Of a DNA stretch of 64,000 nucleotides, positions 8,641-17,459 are shown piece by piece. The DNA lies in NCBI GenBank assembly GCA_963778465.1, contig CAVZUK010000002.1, forward strand, positions 1,178,001 to 1,242,000. The letters run 5' to 3'. The notes below the pieces were generated by a model that ran no database searches, was not told the origin of the DNA, and was given only the letters and a program-made list of their open reading frames with translations. Each line of letters starts with the position of its first letter. Position 1 is the stretch's first letter. The stretch comes from CAVZBW01 sp963778465. Lineage in GTDB: Bacteria > Actinomycetota > Acidimicrobiia > Acidimicrobiales > RAAP-2. A program made the position numbers and the translations under genes.

Positions 8641-11055
8641 GTGGGAGCAGGCGCGTCGGACACAGGCACGTCAGACGCCGGCACGTCCGCCGCTGGCACG
8701 TCCGCCGCGGGGGCGATCCAAGCGGACACCTCCCGAGGGCTCGAACCCGAGGAGGTCGAAGCGAGGATCGCCGCGGGCCTCATCAACACGACGCCCGCCG
8801 AGAACGGAAGGACCCTTGGCCAGATCCTGCGGGCCAACCTGCTCACCAGGTTCAACGCCATCCTCGGGGGCCTTCTCGTGGTCGTCGCGATCGTCGGGCC
8901 ACCCCAGGACGCCCTCTTCGGCGCCGTGCTCGTCGCCAACACCTCCATCGGGGTGTTCCAGGAGCTGCGGGCCAAGCGGCAGCTCGAGCGGCTCGCCATC
9001 CTCTCGGCGCCGCACGCGCGGGTCCTGCGGTCGGGGCAGCTGTCCGAGATCCCGGTCGACCAGGTCGTCCTCGACGACGTCCTGGAGCTCCACCCGGGCG
9101 ACCAGGTCGTGGTGGACGCAGTCGTCCTTGAAGGCCAGGGGCTGGAGCTCGACGAGTCTCTGCTGACCGGCGAGTCGCGCCCGGTCGTCAAGGCGCCGCT
9201 CGACGAGGTGCTCTCCGGCAGCTTCGTGACAGCCGGCACCGGGCGGGTGAAGACCTCGGCGGTCGGCGACGCCTCCTACGCCACCCAGCTCGAGTCGGAC
9301 GCCCGGCGGTTCAGCCTCATCCGCTCCGAGCTCCAGCAGGGCACGAACGAGATCCTGCGCCTGGTCACGTGGGTGATGGTCCCTGCGGGCATCGGCCTGG
9401 TCCTGAGCCAGCTCCTTCGGAGCAACCAGTCACTTGCCGACGCGCTGAGAGCGTCGGTGGCCGGGGTGTCGGCGATGGTTCCCGAGGGCCTGGTGCTGCT
9501 CACCTCGATCGCCTTCGCCGCCGGCGCGATCCGCCTGGCCAGTCGCCACGTGCTGGTCCAAGAGCTCGCCGCCATCGAGGGGCTCGCCCGGGTCGACGTG
9601 TTGTGCATCGACAAGACGGGCACCCTCACCTCTCCCGAGATGGAGGTCCACGACCTCCGGGTGATCGGCGGACTTGAGGGGGTGGCGGAGGCGGCGCTCG
9701 GCGCCCTGGCCGCGTCCGATCCGGCTCCCAACGCCACGATCCACGCGCTGGCGGAGCGGTTCCCCGCTCCGCCGGGCTGGAGCGTGAGCACACGGGTGCC
9801 CTTCTCTTCGGAACGGAAGTGGAGCGCAGTCTCGTTCGGCGACCGCGGTAGCTGGATCCTCGGCGCGCCGGACATGATCGTCCCTTCGCTCCCGGACGCG
9901 CTGAGCGCTGCGGCCGCCGCCGCCCAGGCCGCGGGGCGCCGCGTGCTCCTGCTCGCCGCAAGCGCCGGGAGCATGGACGGGCCGATGCTCCCGGCGAGCC
10001 TCGAACCCGTGGCCCTGCTCGTGCTGAGCGAGTCCCTGCGATCGGACGCCGCCACCACGGTGAGCTATCTGATCGACCAGGGGATCACGGTCAAAGTGTT
10101 GTCCGGCGACGCGCCGAACACCGTCGCCGCCGTTGCGGGTCAGGTGGGCATCGCCGTGGGTGACGCGCCCTGCGACGCGGCGGAGCTCGCGAGCGGCGGT
10201 GCGTCCATGGGCACCGCCCTCGACGCGACCAACGTCTTTGGGAGGGTGAGACCGGAGCAGAAGCTCGAGGCCGTGCGGTCGCTCCAGTCGAGCGGGCACG
10301 TCGTGGCGATGGTCGGCGACGGCGTCAACGACGTGCAGGCGCTCAAGCAGGCCGACCTGGGCATTGCCATGGGATCGGGAAGCCAGTCCAGTCGCTCCGT
10401 GGCCCGGGTCGTGCTTCTCGACAGCTCCTTTGCCGCCATGCCGCAGGTCCTGGCGGAGGGTCGGCGGGTCATCGCCAACATCGAACGGGTCGCGAACCTC
10501 TTCGTCACGAAGACCGCCTACGCCGCCATCCTGGCGGTGGCGGTCGCGATCACCGCGGTCCAATACCCCTTCTTCCCCCGGCACCTCACGGTCGTGAGCA
10601 CGGTGACGATCGGGGTCCCCGGGTTCTTCCTCGCCTTCGCCGCCGGCGCCCCCCGCGCCTCTCCGGGCTTTACCCGCCGCGTGCTGTGGTTCGCGATCCC
10701 CGCGGGCGTCGCCGCCGCGGTAGCGACCTTCGCCAGCTACGCCATCGTGCGTGCATGGCCGAGTGCCACCATCGTCGAGGCCCGCACGGCGGCCATGCTG
10801 GCGTTGATAGCGGTCGGGCTGTGGGTGCTCATCCTGGTCGCCAGGCCGCTCCGCCCGCTGCGCGTGGCGTTGTTGGTCTGCATGGCGGGCGCGGTGGCGT
10901 TGCTCTTCGTATCGCATTTCAGCCGCAACATCGTCGGCATCGAATTCCCCCCGCCCGGGGCTGCAGTGGTCGTAGCCTGCGTCGTCGCGGGCTCGATCGT
11001 CCTACTGACCCTGTGGCGAGCCGCGGTCCGCTATCACGAGCGCCGAGCTCGATGA
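8641..11055 (+). CDS. CtpE-like cation-transporting P-type ATPase
   Basis: About 804 aa. N-terminal GLEPEEVEARIAAGLIN and TLGQILRANLLTRFNAILGG are typical of the actinobacterial CtpE branch. Actuator motif ESLLTGESRP; phosphorylation site DKTGTLT with Asp324; hinge MVGDGVNDVQALKQADLGIA; C-terminal membrane helices. M. tuberculosis CtpE is linked to Ca2+ uptake; ion specificity here is inferred from resemblance only. GTG 8641 is the best start I see; no clear ribosome site, and the first ~25 residues are Gly/Thr/Ser/Ala repeats, so the folded protein may begin near residue 28. Its stop overlaps the next gene by 4 nt (ATGA at 11052). Confidence 0.85.
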   Translation: MGAGASDTGTSDAGTSAAGTSAAGAIQADTSRGLEPEEVEARIAAGLINTTPAENGRTLGQILRANLLTRFNAILGGLLVVVAIVGPPQDALFGAVLVANTSIGVFQELRAKRQLERLAILSAPHARVLRSGQLSEIPVDQVVLDDVLELHPGDQVVVDAVVLEGQGLELDESLLTGESRPVVKAPLDEVLSGSFVTAGTGRVKTSAVGDASYATQLESDARRFSLIRSELQQGTNEILRLVTWVMVPAGIGLVLSQLLRSNQSLADALRASVAGVSAMVPEGLVLLTSIAFAAGAIRLASRHVLVQELAAIEGLARVDVLCIDKTGTLTSPEMEVHDLRVIGGLEGVAEAALGALAASDPAPNATIHALAERFPAPPGWSVSTRVPFSSERKWSAVSFGDRGSWILGAPDMIVPSLPDALSAAAAAAQAAGRRVLLLAASAGSMDGPMLPASLEPVALLVLSESLRSDAATTVSYLIDQGITVKVLSGDAPNTVAAVAGQVGIAVGDAPCDAAELASGGASMGTALDATNVFGRVRPEQKLEAVRSLQSSGHVVAMVGDGVNDVQALKQADLGIAMGSGSQSSRSVARVVLLDSSFAAMPQVLAEGRRVIANIERVANLFVTKTAYAAILAVAVAITAVQYPFFPRHLTVVSTVTIGVPGFFLAFAAGAPRASPGFTRRVLWFAIPAGVAAAVATFASYAIVRAWPSATIVEARTAAMLALIAVGLWVLILVARPLRPLRVALLVCMAGAVALLFVSHFSRNIVGIEFPPPGAAVVVACVVAGSIVLLTLWRAAVRYHERRAR
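8665..8709 (+). repeat. 15-bp tandem repeat, 3 units
   Basis: ggcacgtc followed by agacgcc, cgccgct or cgccgcg at 8665-8679, 8680-8694 and 8695-8709, coding GTSDA, GTSAA, GTSAA at the N terminus of the ATPase. It is unrelated in unit to the 12-bp repeat in the gene just upstream. Confidence 0.75.
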
Positions 11056-14000
11056 GCCAAGGCCGGCACGACGTGGCGGGCCGGGTCCTGGATCTCGATC
11101 GGATCGATGCCTGCATCTTCGATCTCGACGGCGTGCTCACCGACACGGCTTCGCTCCACCAGCGCGCCTGGGCGGACGTGTTCGACCAGCTCTTCGACGA
11201 CCGAACCGTCGTGCCGGATCGAGTGCCGCCCTTCACCGAGGACGACTACCGCTCGCTCGTCGACGGCGAGAGTCGAGAGGACGGCGCGCGCAACGTGCTG
11301 CGCGACCGGCGGATCGACCTGCCCGAGGGCAGCCCGCACGACCCCCGAGAGGCGCGCACGGTCCAGGGCATCGCCGCCGACAAGGACGCCCGCTACCTCG
11401 CGCTGTTGGACCGCGACGGCGCTCGGCCCTTCCCGTCGTCGGTCCGCCTGCTCGAGCGCCTCCAGCACGAGGGTGTGGAGATCGGGGTCGTGTCCGCGAG
11501 CAGCCACTGCGCACAGGTGCTCGACGCGGCGGGCCTCACCTCCCTCGTCGACGTCCGCGTCGATGGAGAGGTCGCCCGCGCGATGGCCCTTCCCGGCAAG
11601 CCCGATCCCGCGCTCTTCGTCGAGGCCGCTCACCGGCTGGGCACGGAGCCGGGCCGAGCCGCCGTGTTCGAGGACGCCCAGGCGGGCGTCGAGGCCGGTC
11701 GGCGGGGCGGCTTCGCGCTCGTGACGGGAGTCGACCGCGAGCGGCAGGGCTCGGCGCTGCGCGAGCACGGAGCGGACATCGTGGTGAATGACCTGGGCGA
11801 TCTGTCCCTGGTCGGGTCGGGCCCGGCGACGCGGGACACCCGCTTGCGCTTCCGGGATCCGCGACCGCCCGAAGAGGGCGTGGTGGAGACCCTGTGCACC
11901 CTCGCCAACGGCTACATCGGTACCCGCGGGGCCCGCCCCTGGGCCTCCGACGACGGCGTCTCGTACCCCGGCACCTACGTCGCCGGCCTCTACAACCGGC
12001 TCCGGTCGGAGGTCAGTGGGAGGGAGGTCGAGTTCGAGAGCCTGGTCAACGTGCCCAACTGGCTCGCCGTGGACCTGCGTTGGGACGAGGGCCCCTGGCT
12101 CACCCAGAACAAGCACGTCATCGTCGATCACCGCGTCGACCTCGACCTGGCCGCAGGGACGCTCGCGCGGCGCTGCCTCGTGGCCGACGGTGACGGCCGG
12201 CGTACCCGGCTGGTCGAGCGGCGGATCGTCTCGATGGCGACGCCGCACCTGATGGGGCTCGAGCTGACGGTGGTGCCGGTGGACTGGTCGGGGCGACTGG
12301 AGCTCGTTTCGGGGATCGACGCGAACGTCGACGTCGACGAGACGCTCGAGGAGCGGCTCCTCTCGCACCGCCACCTCGAGCTCGTCGACCAGAGCTCGAC
12401 GGCATCCGGGGAGGTCTGGGTCCGGGTGCGCACGGTGCAGTCGCATGTGGTCGTGGCCGTCGCCGCCCGCTGCCACCTGACCCCCGCCGGCGTGAGTCAC
12501 GAGTGGGGCGACGCGAGCAGGTCCGGGTACCCTGCGGCCGGGTTCTCGCTCCCGATGGAAGCGGGGCAGCGCGTCAGCCTGCACAAGGTCGTGGCGGTGA
12601 TGACCTCCAAGGACCGTGCGATCTCCGAGCCGCTCCTCGGCGCGCGGGCGCTCGTCGACGGGGTCACCGAGTTCGACGATCTGGTGCCCGGCCATCGCCG
12701 GATCTGGGGCCAGCTGTGGGACAAGGCTCGGACGACCTTGACCGACGGCAGCCAGTCCGGCGAGGCGATGACCTTTCATCTCTTCCACCTGATGCAGGTG
12801 GCCTCCCCCCATATCGACGAACTCGATACCGGGCTCGGCGCTCGAGGCCTCCACGGGGAGGGGTACCTCGGGCACGTCTTCTGGGACACCCTCTTCCTCT
12901 TCCCCGTGCTCAACTACCGGTTCCCCTCCGCTGCCCGCGCCGCCCTCGCCTACCGGCGACGTCGCCTGCCCGAGGCCCGCCGGGCGGCCGCGGCGGCCGG
13001 GTACCGCGGTGCGATGTTCCCGTGGCAGAGCGGCAGCGACGGGCGCGACGAGACGGCGCCGCTCCTGTTCAATCCCCTGTCGGGCCGGTGGATGCCCGAC
13101 CGATCCGGACATCAGCGTCACGTGGGCCTGGCGATCGCCTACGAGGCCTGGCAGCACTGGCAGGTGTCCGGGGATCTCGAGTTCATCTCGGGACCGGGGC
13201 TCGAGCTCATGGTCGAGGTGACGAGGTTCTTTGCCGCGTACGCAGGGTCCGCCGACGAGCGGGACCGCTACCACATCGAGGGGGTGATGGGTCCCGACGA
13301 GTTCCACGACGGGTATCCGTGGTCCGAGGAGCCGGGGGTGACGGACAACGCCTACACCAACGTCATGGCCGCATGGCTGCTGTGGCGGACCCAGGAGCTC
13401 GTCGCCCTCCTCGAGGGCGAAGGTCTCACCCAGACGCTCGACAGCCTCGAGGTCGAGCCCGCAGAGCTGGCGCGCTGGGACGTCGTCTCCCGTCGTCTCG
13501 AGGTTCCGTTCCACAACGGGGTCATCTCGCAGTTTGCCGGTTACGAGGCCCTGGAGCCCCTCGACCTCGGCGAGTACCGGCAGCGCTACGGCGACATCGG
13601 GCGACTCGATCTGATCCTCGACGCGCAGGGCGACTCGGTGAACCGCTACCAGGTGGCCAAGCAGCCGGACGTCCTCATGCTCTTCTTCCTCCTGTCGGCC
13701 GAGGAGCTTCGCAGCGTGCTGGCTCGAATGGGCTACGGCCTCGAGGCCGACACGATCCGGCGCACCGTGAACTACTACGCCGCCCGGGTCACGCACGGTT
13801 CGACCCTCTCGCGCGTCGTCCACTCCTGGGTCCAGTCCCGGGCGGATCGCCAGGCCTCCTGGAGGTACTTCCTGGCCGCCTCGGCGGTCGACATGATCGA
13901 CACGCGCGGCGGCTCGACCCGAGAGGGGATCCACCTCGGGGCGATGGCGGGGGCGGTCGACCTCTTGCAGCGTTGCTACACGGGCCTCGAGGCCCGAGGC

Positions 14001-14213
14001 GAGACGCTCTGGCTCAACCCGGCGATGCCGGCGGAGGTGACGAGCCTCTCGATGGGGCTGACCTTCCGGGGTCGCCCGTTGTCCTTGGACCTGACACAGG
14101 AGCGCCTCCGCATCGGCATCCGCAGGGAACGTGCCCAGCCCCTGACCGTCATGGTGCGCGAGGAACCCCTGATCGTCTATCCGGGTCGTTCCGCAGAGTT
14201 CTCGCTCGACTGA
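11052..14213 (+). CDS. HAD phosphatase/mutase - glycoside hydrolase family 65 fusion (disaccharide phosphorylase type)
   Basis: 1053 aa. Residues ~15-250 are a beta-phosphoglucomutase-like HAD domain (CIFDLDGVLTDT, Asp24 nucleophile and Asp26 acid/base; later KPDPALFVEA and VFEDAQAGVEAG). From ~270 a GH65 domain follows: GYIGTRGARPW near the start, EGVMGPDEFHDG with Glu750 as predicted general acid, and KQPDVLMLFFLL. GH65 enzymes reversibly phosphorolyse trehalose, maltose or kojibiose to glucose plus beta-glucose-1-phosphate, and a fused beta-PGM would turn this into glucose-6-phosphate. Separate genes do this in mycobacteria (Rv3400/Rv3401). The ATG overlaps the ATPase stop by 4 nt. Confidence 0.88.
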   Translation: MSQGRHDVAGRVLDLDRIDACIFDLDGVLTDTASLHQRAWADVFDQLFDDRTVVPDRVPPFTEDDYRSLVDGESREDGARNVLRDRRIDLPEGSPHDPREARTVQGIAADKDARYLALLDRDGARPFPSSVRLLERLQHEGVEIGVVSASSHCAQVLDAAGLTSLVDVRVDGEVARAMALPGKPDPALFVEAAHRLGTEPGRAAVFEDAQAGVEAGRRGGFALVTGVDRERQGSALREHGADIVVNDLGDLSLVGSGPATRDTRLRFRDPRPPEEGVVETLCTLANGYIGTRGARPWASDDGVSYPGTYVAGLYNRLRSEVSGREVEFESLVNVPNWLAVDLRWDEGPWLTQNKHVIVDHRVDLDLAAGTLARRCLVADGDGRRTRLVERRIVSMATPHLMGLELTVVPVDWSGRLELVSGIDANVDVDETLEERLLSHRHLELVDQSSTASGEVWVRVRTVQSHVVVAVAARCHLTPAGVSHEWGDASRSGYPAAGFSLPMEAGQRVSLHKVVAVMTSKDRAISEPLLGARALVDGVTEFDDLVPGHRRIWGQLWDKARTTLTDGSQSGEAMTFHLFHLMQVASPHIDELDTGLGARGLHGEGYLGHVFWDTLFLFPVLNYRFPSAARAALAYRRRRLPEARRAAAAAGYRGAMFPWQSGSDGRDETAPLLFNPLSGRWMPDRSGHQRHVGLAIAYEAWQHWQVSGDLEFISGPGLELMVEVTRFFAAYAGSADERDRYHIEGVMGPDEFHDGYPWSEEPGVTDNAYTNVMAAWLLWRTQELVALLEGEGLTQTLDSLEVEPAELARWDVVSRRLEVPFHNGVISQFAGYEALEPLDLGEYRQRYGDIGRLDLILDAQGDSVNRYQVAKQPDVLMLFFLLSAEELRSVLARMGYGLEADTIRRTVNYYAARVTHGSTLSRVVHSWVQSRADRQASWRYFLAASAVDMIDTRGGSTREGIHLGAMAGAVDLLQRCYTGLEARGETLWLNPAMPAEVTSLSMGLTFRGRPLSLDLTQERLRIGIRRERAQPLTVMVREEPLIVYPGRSAEFSLD

Positions 14214-14214
14214 G

Positions 14215-14268
14215 TCAACCGAGCACGCCCTCGTGCCCGCCGGTCAATCGAGCACCCCCTCGTGCTCG
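14215..14268 (-). repeat. Two tandem copies of the 3' end of ogt
   Basis: The last 25 nt of the ogt gene including stop (14244-14268, coding EHEGVLD-stop on the minus strand) recur at 14215-14239 with 22 of 25 bases the same (reading GHEGVLG-stop). The offset is 29 nt. Each copy can also fold into a short hairpin (GCACG/CGTGC in the outer copy; GAGCA/TGCTC in the inner), so it could act as a terminator between the convergent genes. Confidence 0.55.
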
Positions 14269-14747
14269 AGAAGCCAGATCTTCCGGTCGAATCCCCACCC
14301 GTAGCCGGTGAGGCTCCCGTCGGAGCCGACCACCCGGTGGCAGGGGATCACGATCGAGATCGGGTTGCGTCCGGTGGCGGCGCCGACCGCCCGGGCCGCA
14401 CCCGGCCGGCCCACTCGATCCGCGATACCGCCGTAGCTGACGGTCTCTCCGTAGGGGATGGTCGCGATCTCCCGCCAGACGGCCATCTGGAAATCGGTGC
14501 CCCGGGGCTCGAGCGGCAGGTCGAACGTCGTGCGGCGCTCGACGAAGTACTCGTCGAGCTGCTCGCGTGCACCCCGGAGTTCTTCGCCGTCCTCGTCCTG
14601 CGCCCAGTCGTCCTCGATCGTGGGGCAGGCCTCGTGCGTCGCGACGTAGAGGCCGGTCAGCGCTCGTCGTGATCCGACGAGGAGGAGACGGTCAAACGGC
14701 GTGTCGACGTACGCGTAGTACTCGGTTGTTGTGGTGGTACTGGTCAT
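14244..14747 (-). CDS. ogt: Methylated-DNA--protein-cysteine S-methyltransferase (Ogt type)
   Basis: 167 aa, normal length for Ogt. It removes O6-alkyl groups from guanine in DNA by transferring them irreversibly to its own cysteine. C-terminal domain shows FQMAVWREIATIPYGETVSYGGIA, the Asn-hinge region ATGRNPISIVIPCHRVVG with acceptor Cys136 in PCHR, and the closing GYGWGFDRKIWLLEHEG. The N-terminal half is less conserved, as usual. The start ATG 14747 leaves 100 nt to the divergent Ada/AlkA gene, so both repair genes probably share a control region. The C-terminal coding tail is duplicated just downstream. Confidence 0.92.
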   Translation of the reverse strand: MTSTTTTTEYYAYVDTPFDRLLLVGSRRALTGLYVATHEACPTIEDDWAQDEDGEELRGAREQLDEYFVERRTTFDLPLEPRGTDFQMAVWREIATIPYGETVSYGGIADRVGRPGAARAVGAATGRNPISIVIPCHRVVGSDGSLTGYGWGFDRKIWLLEHEGVLD

Positions 14748-14788
14748 CGTCGCCAGTCTGACCTGCCGGGGACGGCCGGTTGCGACGG

Positions 14789-14818
14789 ATCCGGACAGGG
14801 TCCACGCCGTGTCCGGAT
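14789..14818. promoter_or_regulatory. Inverted repeat in ogt / Ada-AlkA divergent promoter
   Basis: ATCCGGACA (14789-14797) and TGTCCGGAT (14810-14818) are perfect 9-bp arms separated by 12 nt. They sit midway between the divergent starts and could bind the Ada-like regulator domain or another dimeric repressor. Ada boxes in E. coli are not of this sequence, so the binder is unknown. Confidence 0.45.
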
Positions 14819-14847
14819 CTGTCCGATCGGCGGGGCTGGGGACTGGT

Positions 14848-16311
14848 ATGCCTTGTGGCGTGCCGTCATTCTCCGCCGTCACCACCACCGGCATCTACTG
14901 CCGACCGGGATGCCCCGGACGCCCCCGTCCGGACCATGTCGAGACGTACGATCTCGCTGCTGCCGCCGAGGCGGCCGGGTTCCGTGCGTGCCTCCGCTGC
15001 CGGCCGTACCGGTCACCTCTCCCGCCGGTGCGCAGCCATTCCGAGCTCGTCTGCCGAGGCGTGCACCTGATCATGAGTGGTGCGCTGGACGGTGGGACCG
15101 AGGCCGAGCTCGGAGCGAGGCTCGGTCTCTCGGACCGCCATCTGCGGCGCCTCTTCCGCACCCACCTCGGCCTGACCCCGGACGAGTTGGCGCGCAGCCG
15201 GCGCGCACACTTCGCGCGCCGGCTGCTCGACGACACCGACTTGACGATCACCGACGTGGCGTTCGCCTCGGGCTTCGGCAGCGTGCGCCAGCTGAATCGC
15301 GCCTGCCTCGACGTCTTCCGCGCACCCCCGAGGGAGCTCCGGGCTCGTCGCCGCAACGCCGACCGGCTGGTGGCCGACGGCGGGCTCCCGGTGCGCCTGC
15401 CCTTCGAGGGGGCGCTGGACTGGGACGCGCTCGTCCGCTACCTCGACCGCCGGGCCATCCCCGGGGTGGAGACCGTGGCGGGCGACGTCTACCGGCGGAC
15501 GATCGTCGTGGACGGCGATCCGGGGGTCCTCGAGCTCGAGCCGTCGGGAGCCGGCGACGAAGGGAGCGAGATGGTGCTCCGGGCCCACCTCCCCCACTGG
15601 GAGGGGCTCATCCACATCGTCGAGCGGGCCCGGCGGATCCCGGGTCTCGACGCCGACCTCGAGGGGGCGACCGCCGGCCTCGGCGACGACGGTGTCGTGG
15701 GGCCGCTGCTGTCGGCCCGACCCGGCCTCAGGGTTCCCGGGACGTGGGACCCGTGGGAGACCGGGGTCCGGGCCATCCTCGGTCAGCAGGTCACGCTGGC
15801 GGGTGCGTCCACCCTTGCGGGAAGGCTCGTCGATCGGCTCGGCTCGCCCGTCTCCGGCCTCGAGGCGTTGGGCCTCACGCACACCTTCCCGTCTCCCGAG
15901 GCCGTGGCGGAGGCCGACCTCGGGGGGCTGGGCCTTCCTGCGGGGCGCCAGGACGCGGTCCGGGCGTTTGCCCGGGCGGTGAGCGAGGACCGGATCCGGC
16001 TCGATCGCAGCGTCGACCTCGACGAGCTGGTCGCGTCGATCACCGAGGTGGCCGGCCTCGGCCCTTGGACGGCGCACTACGTGGCCCTGCGGGCGGGTGA
16101 GCCCGACGCCTTCCCGGCGGGCGACCTCGGCCTCCGCCGATCGGTGGCGGGGCCGGGAGAGGTCCTGCCCGCGGCGACCCTCGAGGCACTGGCCGAGAGG
16201 TGGCGTCCGTGGCGGGCCCTCTCCGCGATGCACCTGTGGTTGGCGAGCGACGTCGGGCCGGCGCCGTCCATGGCGCGCCCGGCCCTGGACGTGGGTTACG
16301 AGGTGGCGTGA
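14848..16311 (+). CDS. Ada-type regulator fused to AlkA 3-methyladenine DNA glycosylase
   Basis: About 487 aa. Order: Ada zinc domain (TTTGIYCRPGCPGRPRP ... ACLRCRPY, all four zinc cysteines), AraC-type HTH (LGARLGLSDRHLRRLFRTHLG; ITDVAFASGFGSVRQLNRA), then AlkA: VRAILGQQVTLAGAS and GLGPWTAHYVALRAG as the helix-hairpin-helix core, with the catalytic Asp in FPAGDLGLRR. It would sense methyl phosphotriesters and excise alkylated bases. The zinc domain lacks the usual ~25-residue leader; I chose ATG 14848 (GGGGA nearby as ribosome site), with GTG 14860 as alternative. It diverges from ogt and overlaps the convergent DUF2237 gene by 16 nt. Confidence 0.87.
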   Translation: MPCGVPSFSAVTTTGIYCRPGCPGRPRPDHVETYDLAAAAEAAGFRACLRCRPYRSPLPPVRSHSELVCRGVHLIMSGALDGGTEAELGARLGLSDRHLRRLFRTHLGLTPDELARSRRAHFARRLLDDTDLTITDVAFASGFGSVRQLNRACLDVFRAPPRELRARRRNADRLVADGGLPVRLPFEGALDWDALVRYLDRRAIPGVETVAGDVYRRTIVVDGDPGVLELEPSGAGDEGSEMVLRAHLPHWEGLIHIVERARRIPGLDADLEGATAGLGDDGVVGPLLSARPGLRVPGTWDPWETGVRAILGQQVTLAGASTLAGRLVDRLGSPVSGLEALGLTHTFPSPEAVAEADLGGLGLPAGRQDAVRAFARAVSEDRIRLDRSVDLDELVASITEVAGLGPWTAHYVALRAGEPDAFPAGDLGLRRSVAGPGEVLPAATLEALAERWRPWRALSAMHLWLASDVGPAPSMARPALDVGYEVA

Positions 16312-16655
16312 CGGCGGAGGTCCCCGAGGCTCGCCCATTCGAGGGCCCGGATGTGGGTCGCTTCGAGGACGACGTCCGGTGCCACACCGGCGTCGAGGGC
16401 CTCCTGCCAGCGCTCCGCGCACAAGCACCAGCGGTCGCCGGGCTCGAGCCCGCGAAAGCCGAGTGCGGGCTGGGGGGTGCTCAGGTCGTTGCCCCTCTCC
16501 TTGCTGAAGGCGAGGAACTCGGCCGTGACGCGCGCGCACACCACGTGCGCGCCGAGGTCCTCGGGCCCCGTGTTGCAGCAGCCGTCGCGGTAGAAGCCCG
16601 TGAGCGGATCGTGCCCGCACGGCTCGAGGGGTCCTCCGATGACGTTGGATGCCAT
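16296..16655 (-). CDS. DUF2237 family protein
   Basis: 119 aa, usual length for this small cytoplasmic family. Recognisable features are NVIGGPLEPCGHDPLTGFYRDGCC at the N terminus, GAHVVCARVTAEFLAFSKERGNDLSTP in the middle and FRGLEPGDRWCLCAERW near the C terminus; conserved Cys and His could bind a metal. Biochemical function is not known. Its 3' end overlaps the end of the Ada/AlkA gene by 16 nt in convergent orientation. Confidence 0.85.
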   Translation of the reverse strand: MASNVIGGPLEPCGHDPLTGFYRDGCCNTGPEDLGAHVVCARVTAEFLAFSKERGNDLSTPQPALGFRGLEPGDRWCLCAERWQEALDAGVAPDVVLEATHIRALEWASLGDLRRHATS

Positions 16656-16694
16656 CGCCTCATTTGATCACGCCGCCCCCGGCGCCGCGCGAGG

Positions 16695-17459
16695 TCAGCC
16701 GGTGATGATCCCCCCGTTGAGGGGGATGGTCTGCCCGGTCAGCCATTCCGCCTCCGGCGACGCGACGTACACGACGGCCGCGCCCACGTCCTCGGGAGTG
16801 CCGAGGCGCCCGATGGGCACGCGCCGTGCGGTCGCCGCGGCACGCTCGGGAGGGACGGTGTCCATCAGCCCGAGTGCCACGCAGTTGGCGGTCACTCCGG
16901 TGCGGGCCACCTCCTGGGAGAGGTGCCGCACGAAGGCCTCGATCGCGCCCTTGCCCGCCCCGTAGAGGGAGATGCCGAGCGCGAGGCCCACCCTCCCGGC
17001 TCCCGACGAGATCTGCACGATGCGCCCCCAACCCCGGTCGCACATGCCGTCGAGCACGGCGGAGATGCAATTGAGCGAGCCGTAGAGGTTGAGGTCCACG
17101 TAGGGCGCCCATTCGTCGGCCGCCATGTCACGGAATTGTCGAGTGGCCATCCCCGTCGGCACCCCGGCGTTGTTGACGAGGATGTCGACCGGCCCCGTGA
17201 CCGACGTGGCCTTGTCGATGGCGAGCCGCACCTCGGCGGCCTGCGTGACGTCGAAGGGTGCGGCGACGCTCCGGAGGCCCGCCTTGTCGAGCGAGTCCAC
17301 GGTCTGTTGCGCCCGTTCGGGAAACAGGTCGTTCACCACGACCGTGGCACCCTGGTGAGCCAGGGCCCTCGCGATGCCGGCGCCCACGTTCTGCCCGGCA
17401 CCGGTCACGAGGGCGACCCGGCCCCGGAGATCGAACATCGGCCTGTCGGAATCGCTCAT
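16695..17459 (-). CDS. Short-chain dehydrogenase/reductase (SDR)
   Basis: 254 aa classical SDR. NAD(P) site TGAGQNVGAG at about 20-29, NNAGVPTG near 95, catalytic Ser in VQISSGAG, and YGAGK (Tyr/Lys pair) near 160; C-terminal GRLGTPEDVGAAVVYVASPEAEWLTGQTIPLNGG is the standard ending. The acidic residue after the second strand (VVVNDLF) slightly favours NAD(H). ATG 17459 overlaps the stop of the upstream MarR gene by 4 nt, so it is co-expressed with that regulator. Substrate unknown; neighbourhood suggests lipid or aromatic catabolism. Confidence 0.9.
   Translation of the reverse strand: MSDSDRPMFDLRGRVALVTGAGQNVGAGIARALAHQGATVVVNDLFPERAQQTVDSLDKAGLRSVAAPFDVTQAAEVRLAIDKATSVTGPVDILVNNAGVPTGMATRQFRDMAADEWAPYVDLNLYGSLNCISAVLDGMCDRGWGRIVQISSGAGRVGLALGISLYGAGKGAIEAFVRHLSQEVARTGVTANCVALGLMDTVPPERAAATARRVPIGRLGTPEDVGAAVVYVASPEAEWLTGQTIPLNGGIITG

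Noticed and set aside
14731..14847. Longer Ada N terminus, or a frameshift restoring the usual leader helix
   Set aside because: No reading of the three frames gives the expected DxxRCYRA...DGxFF leader, and an upstream start would overlap the divergent ogt gene.
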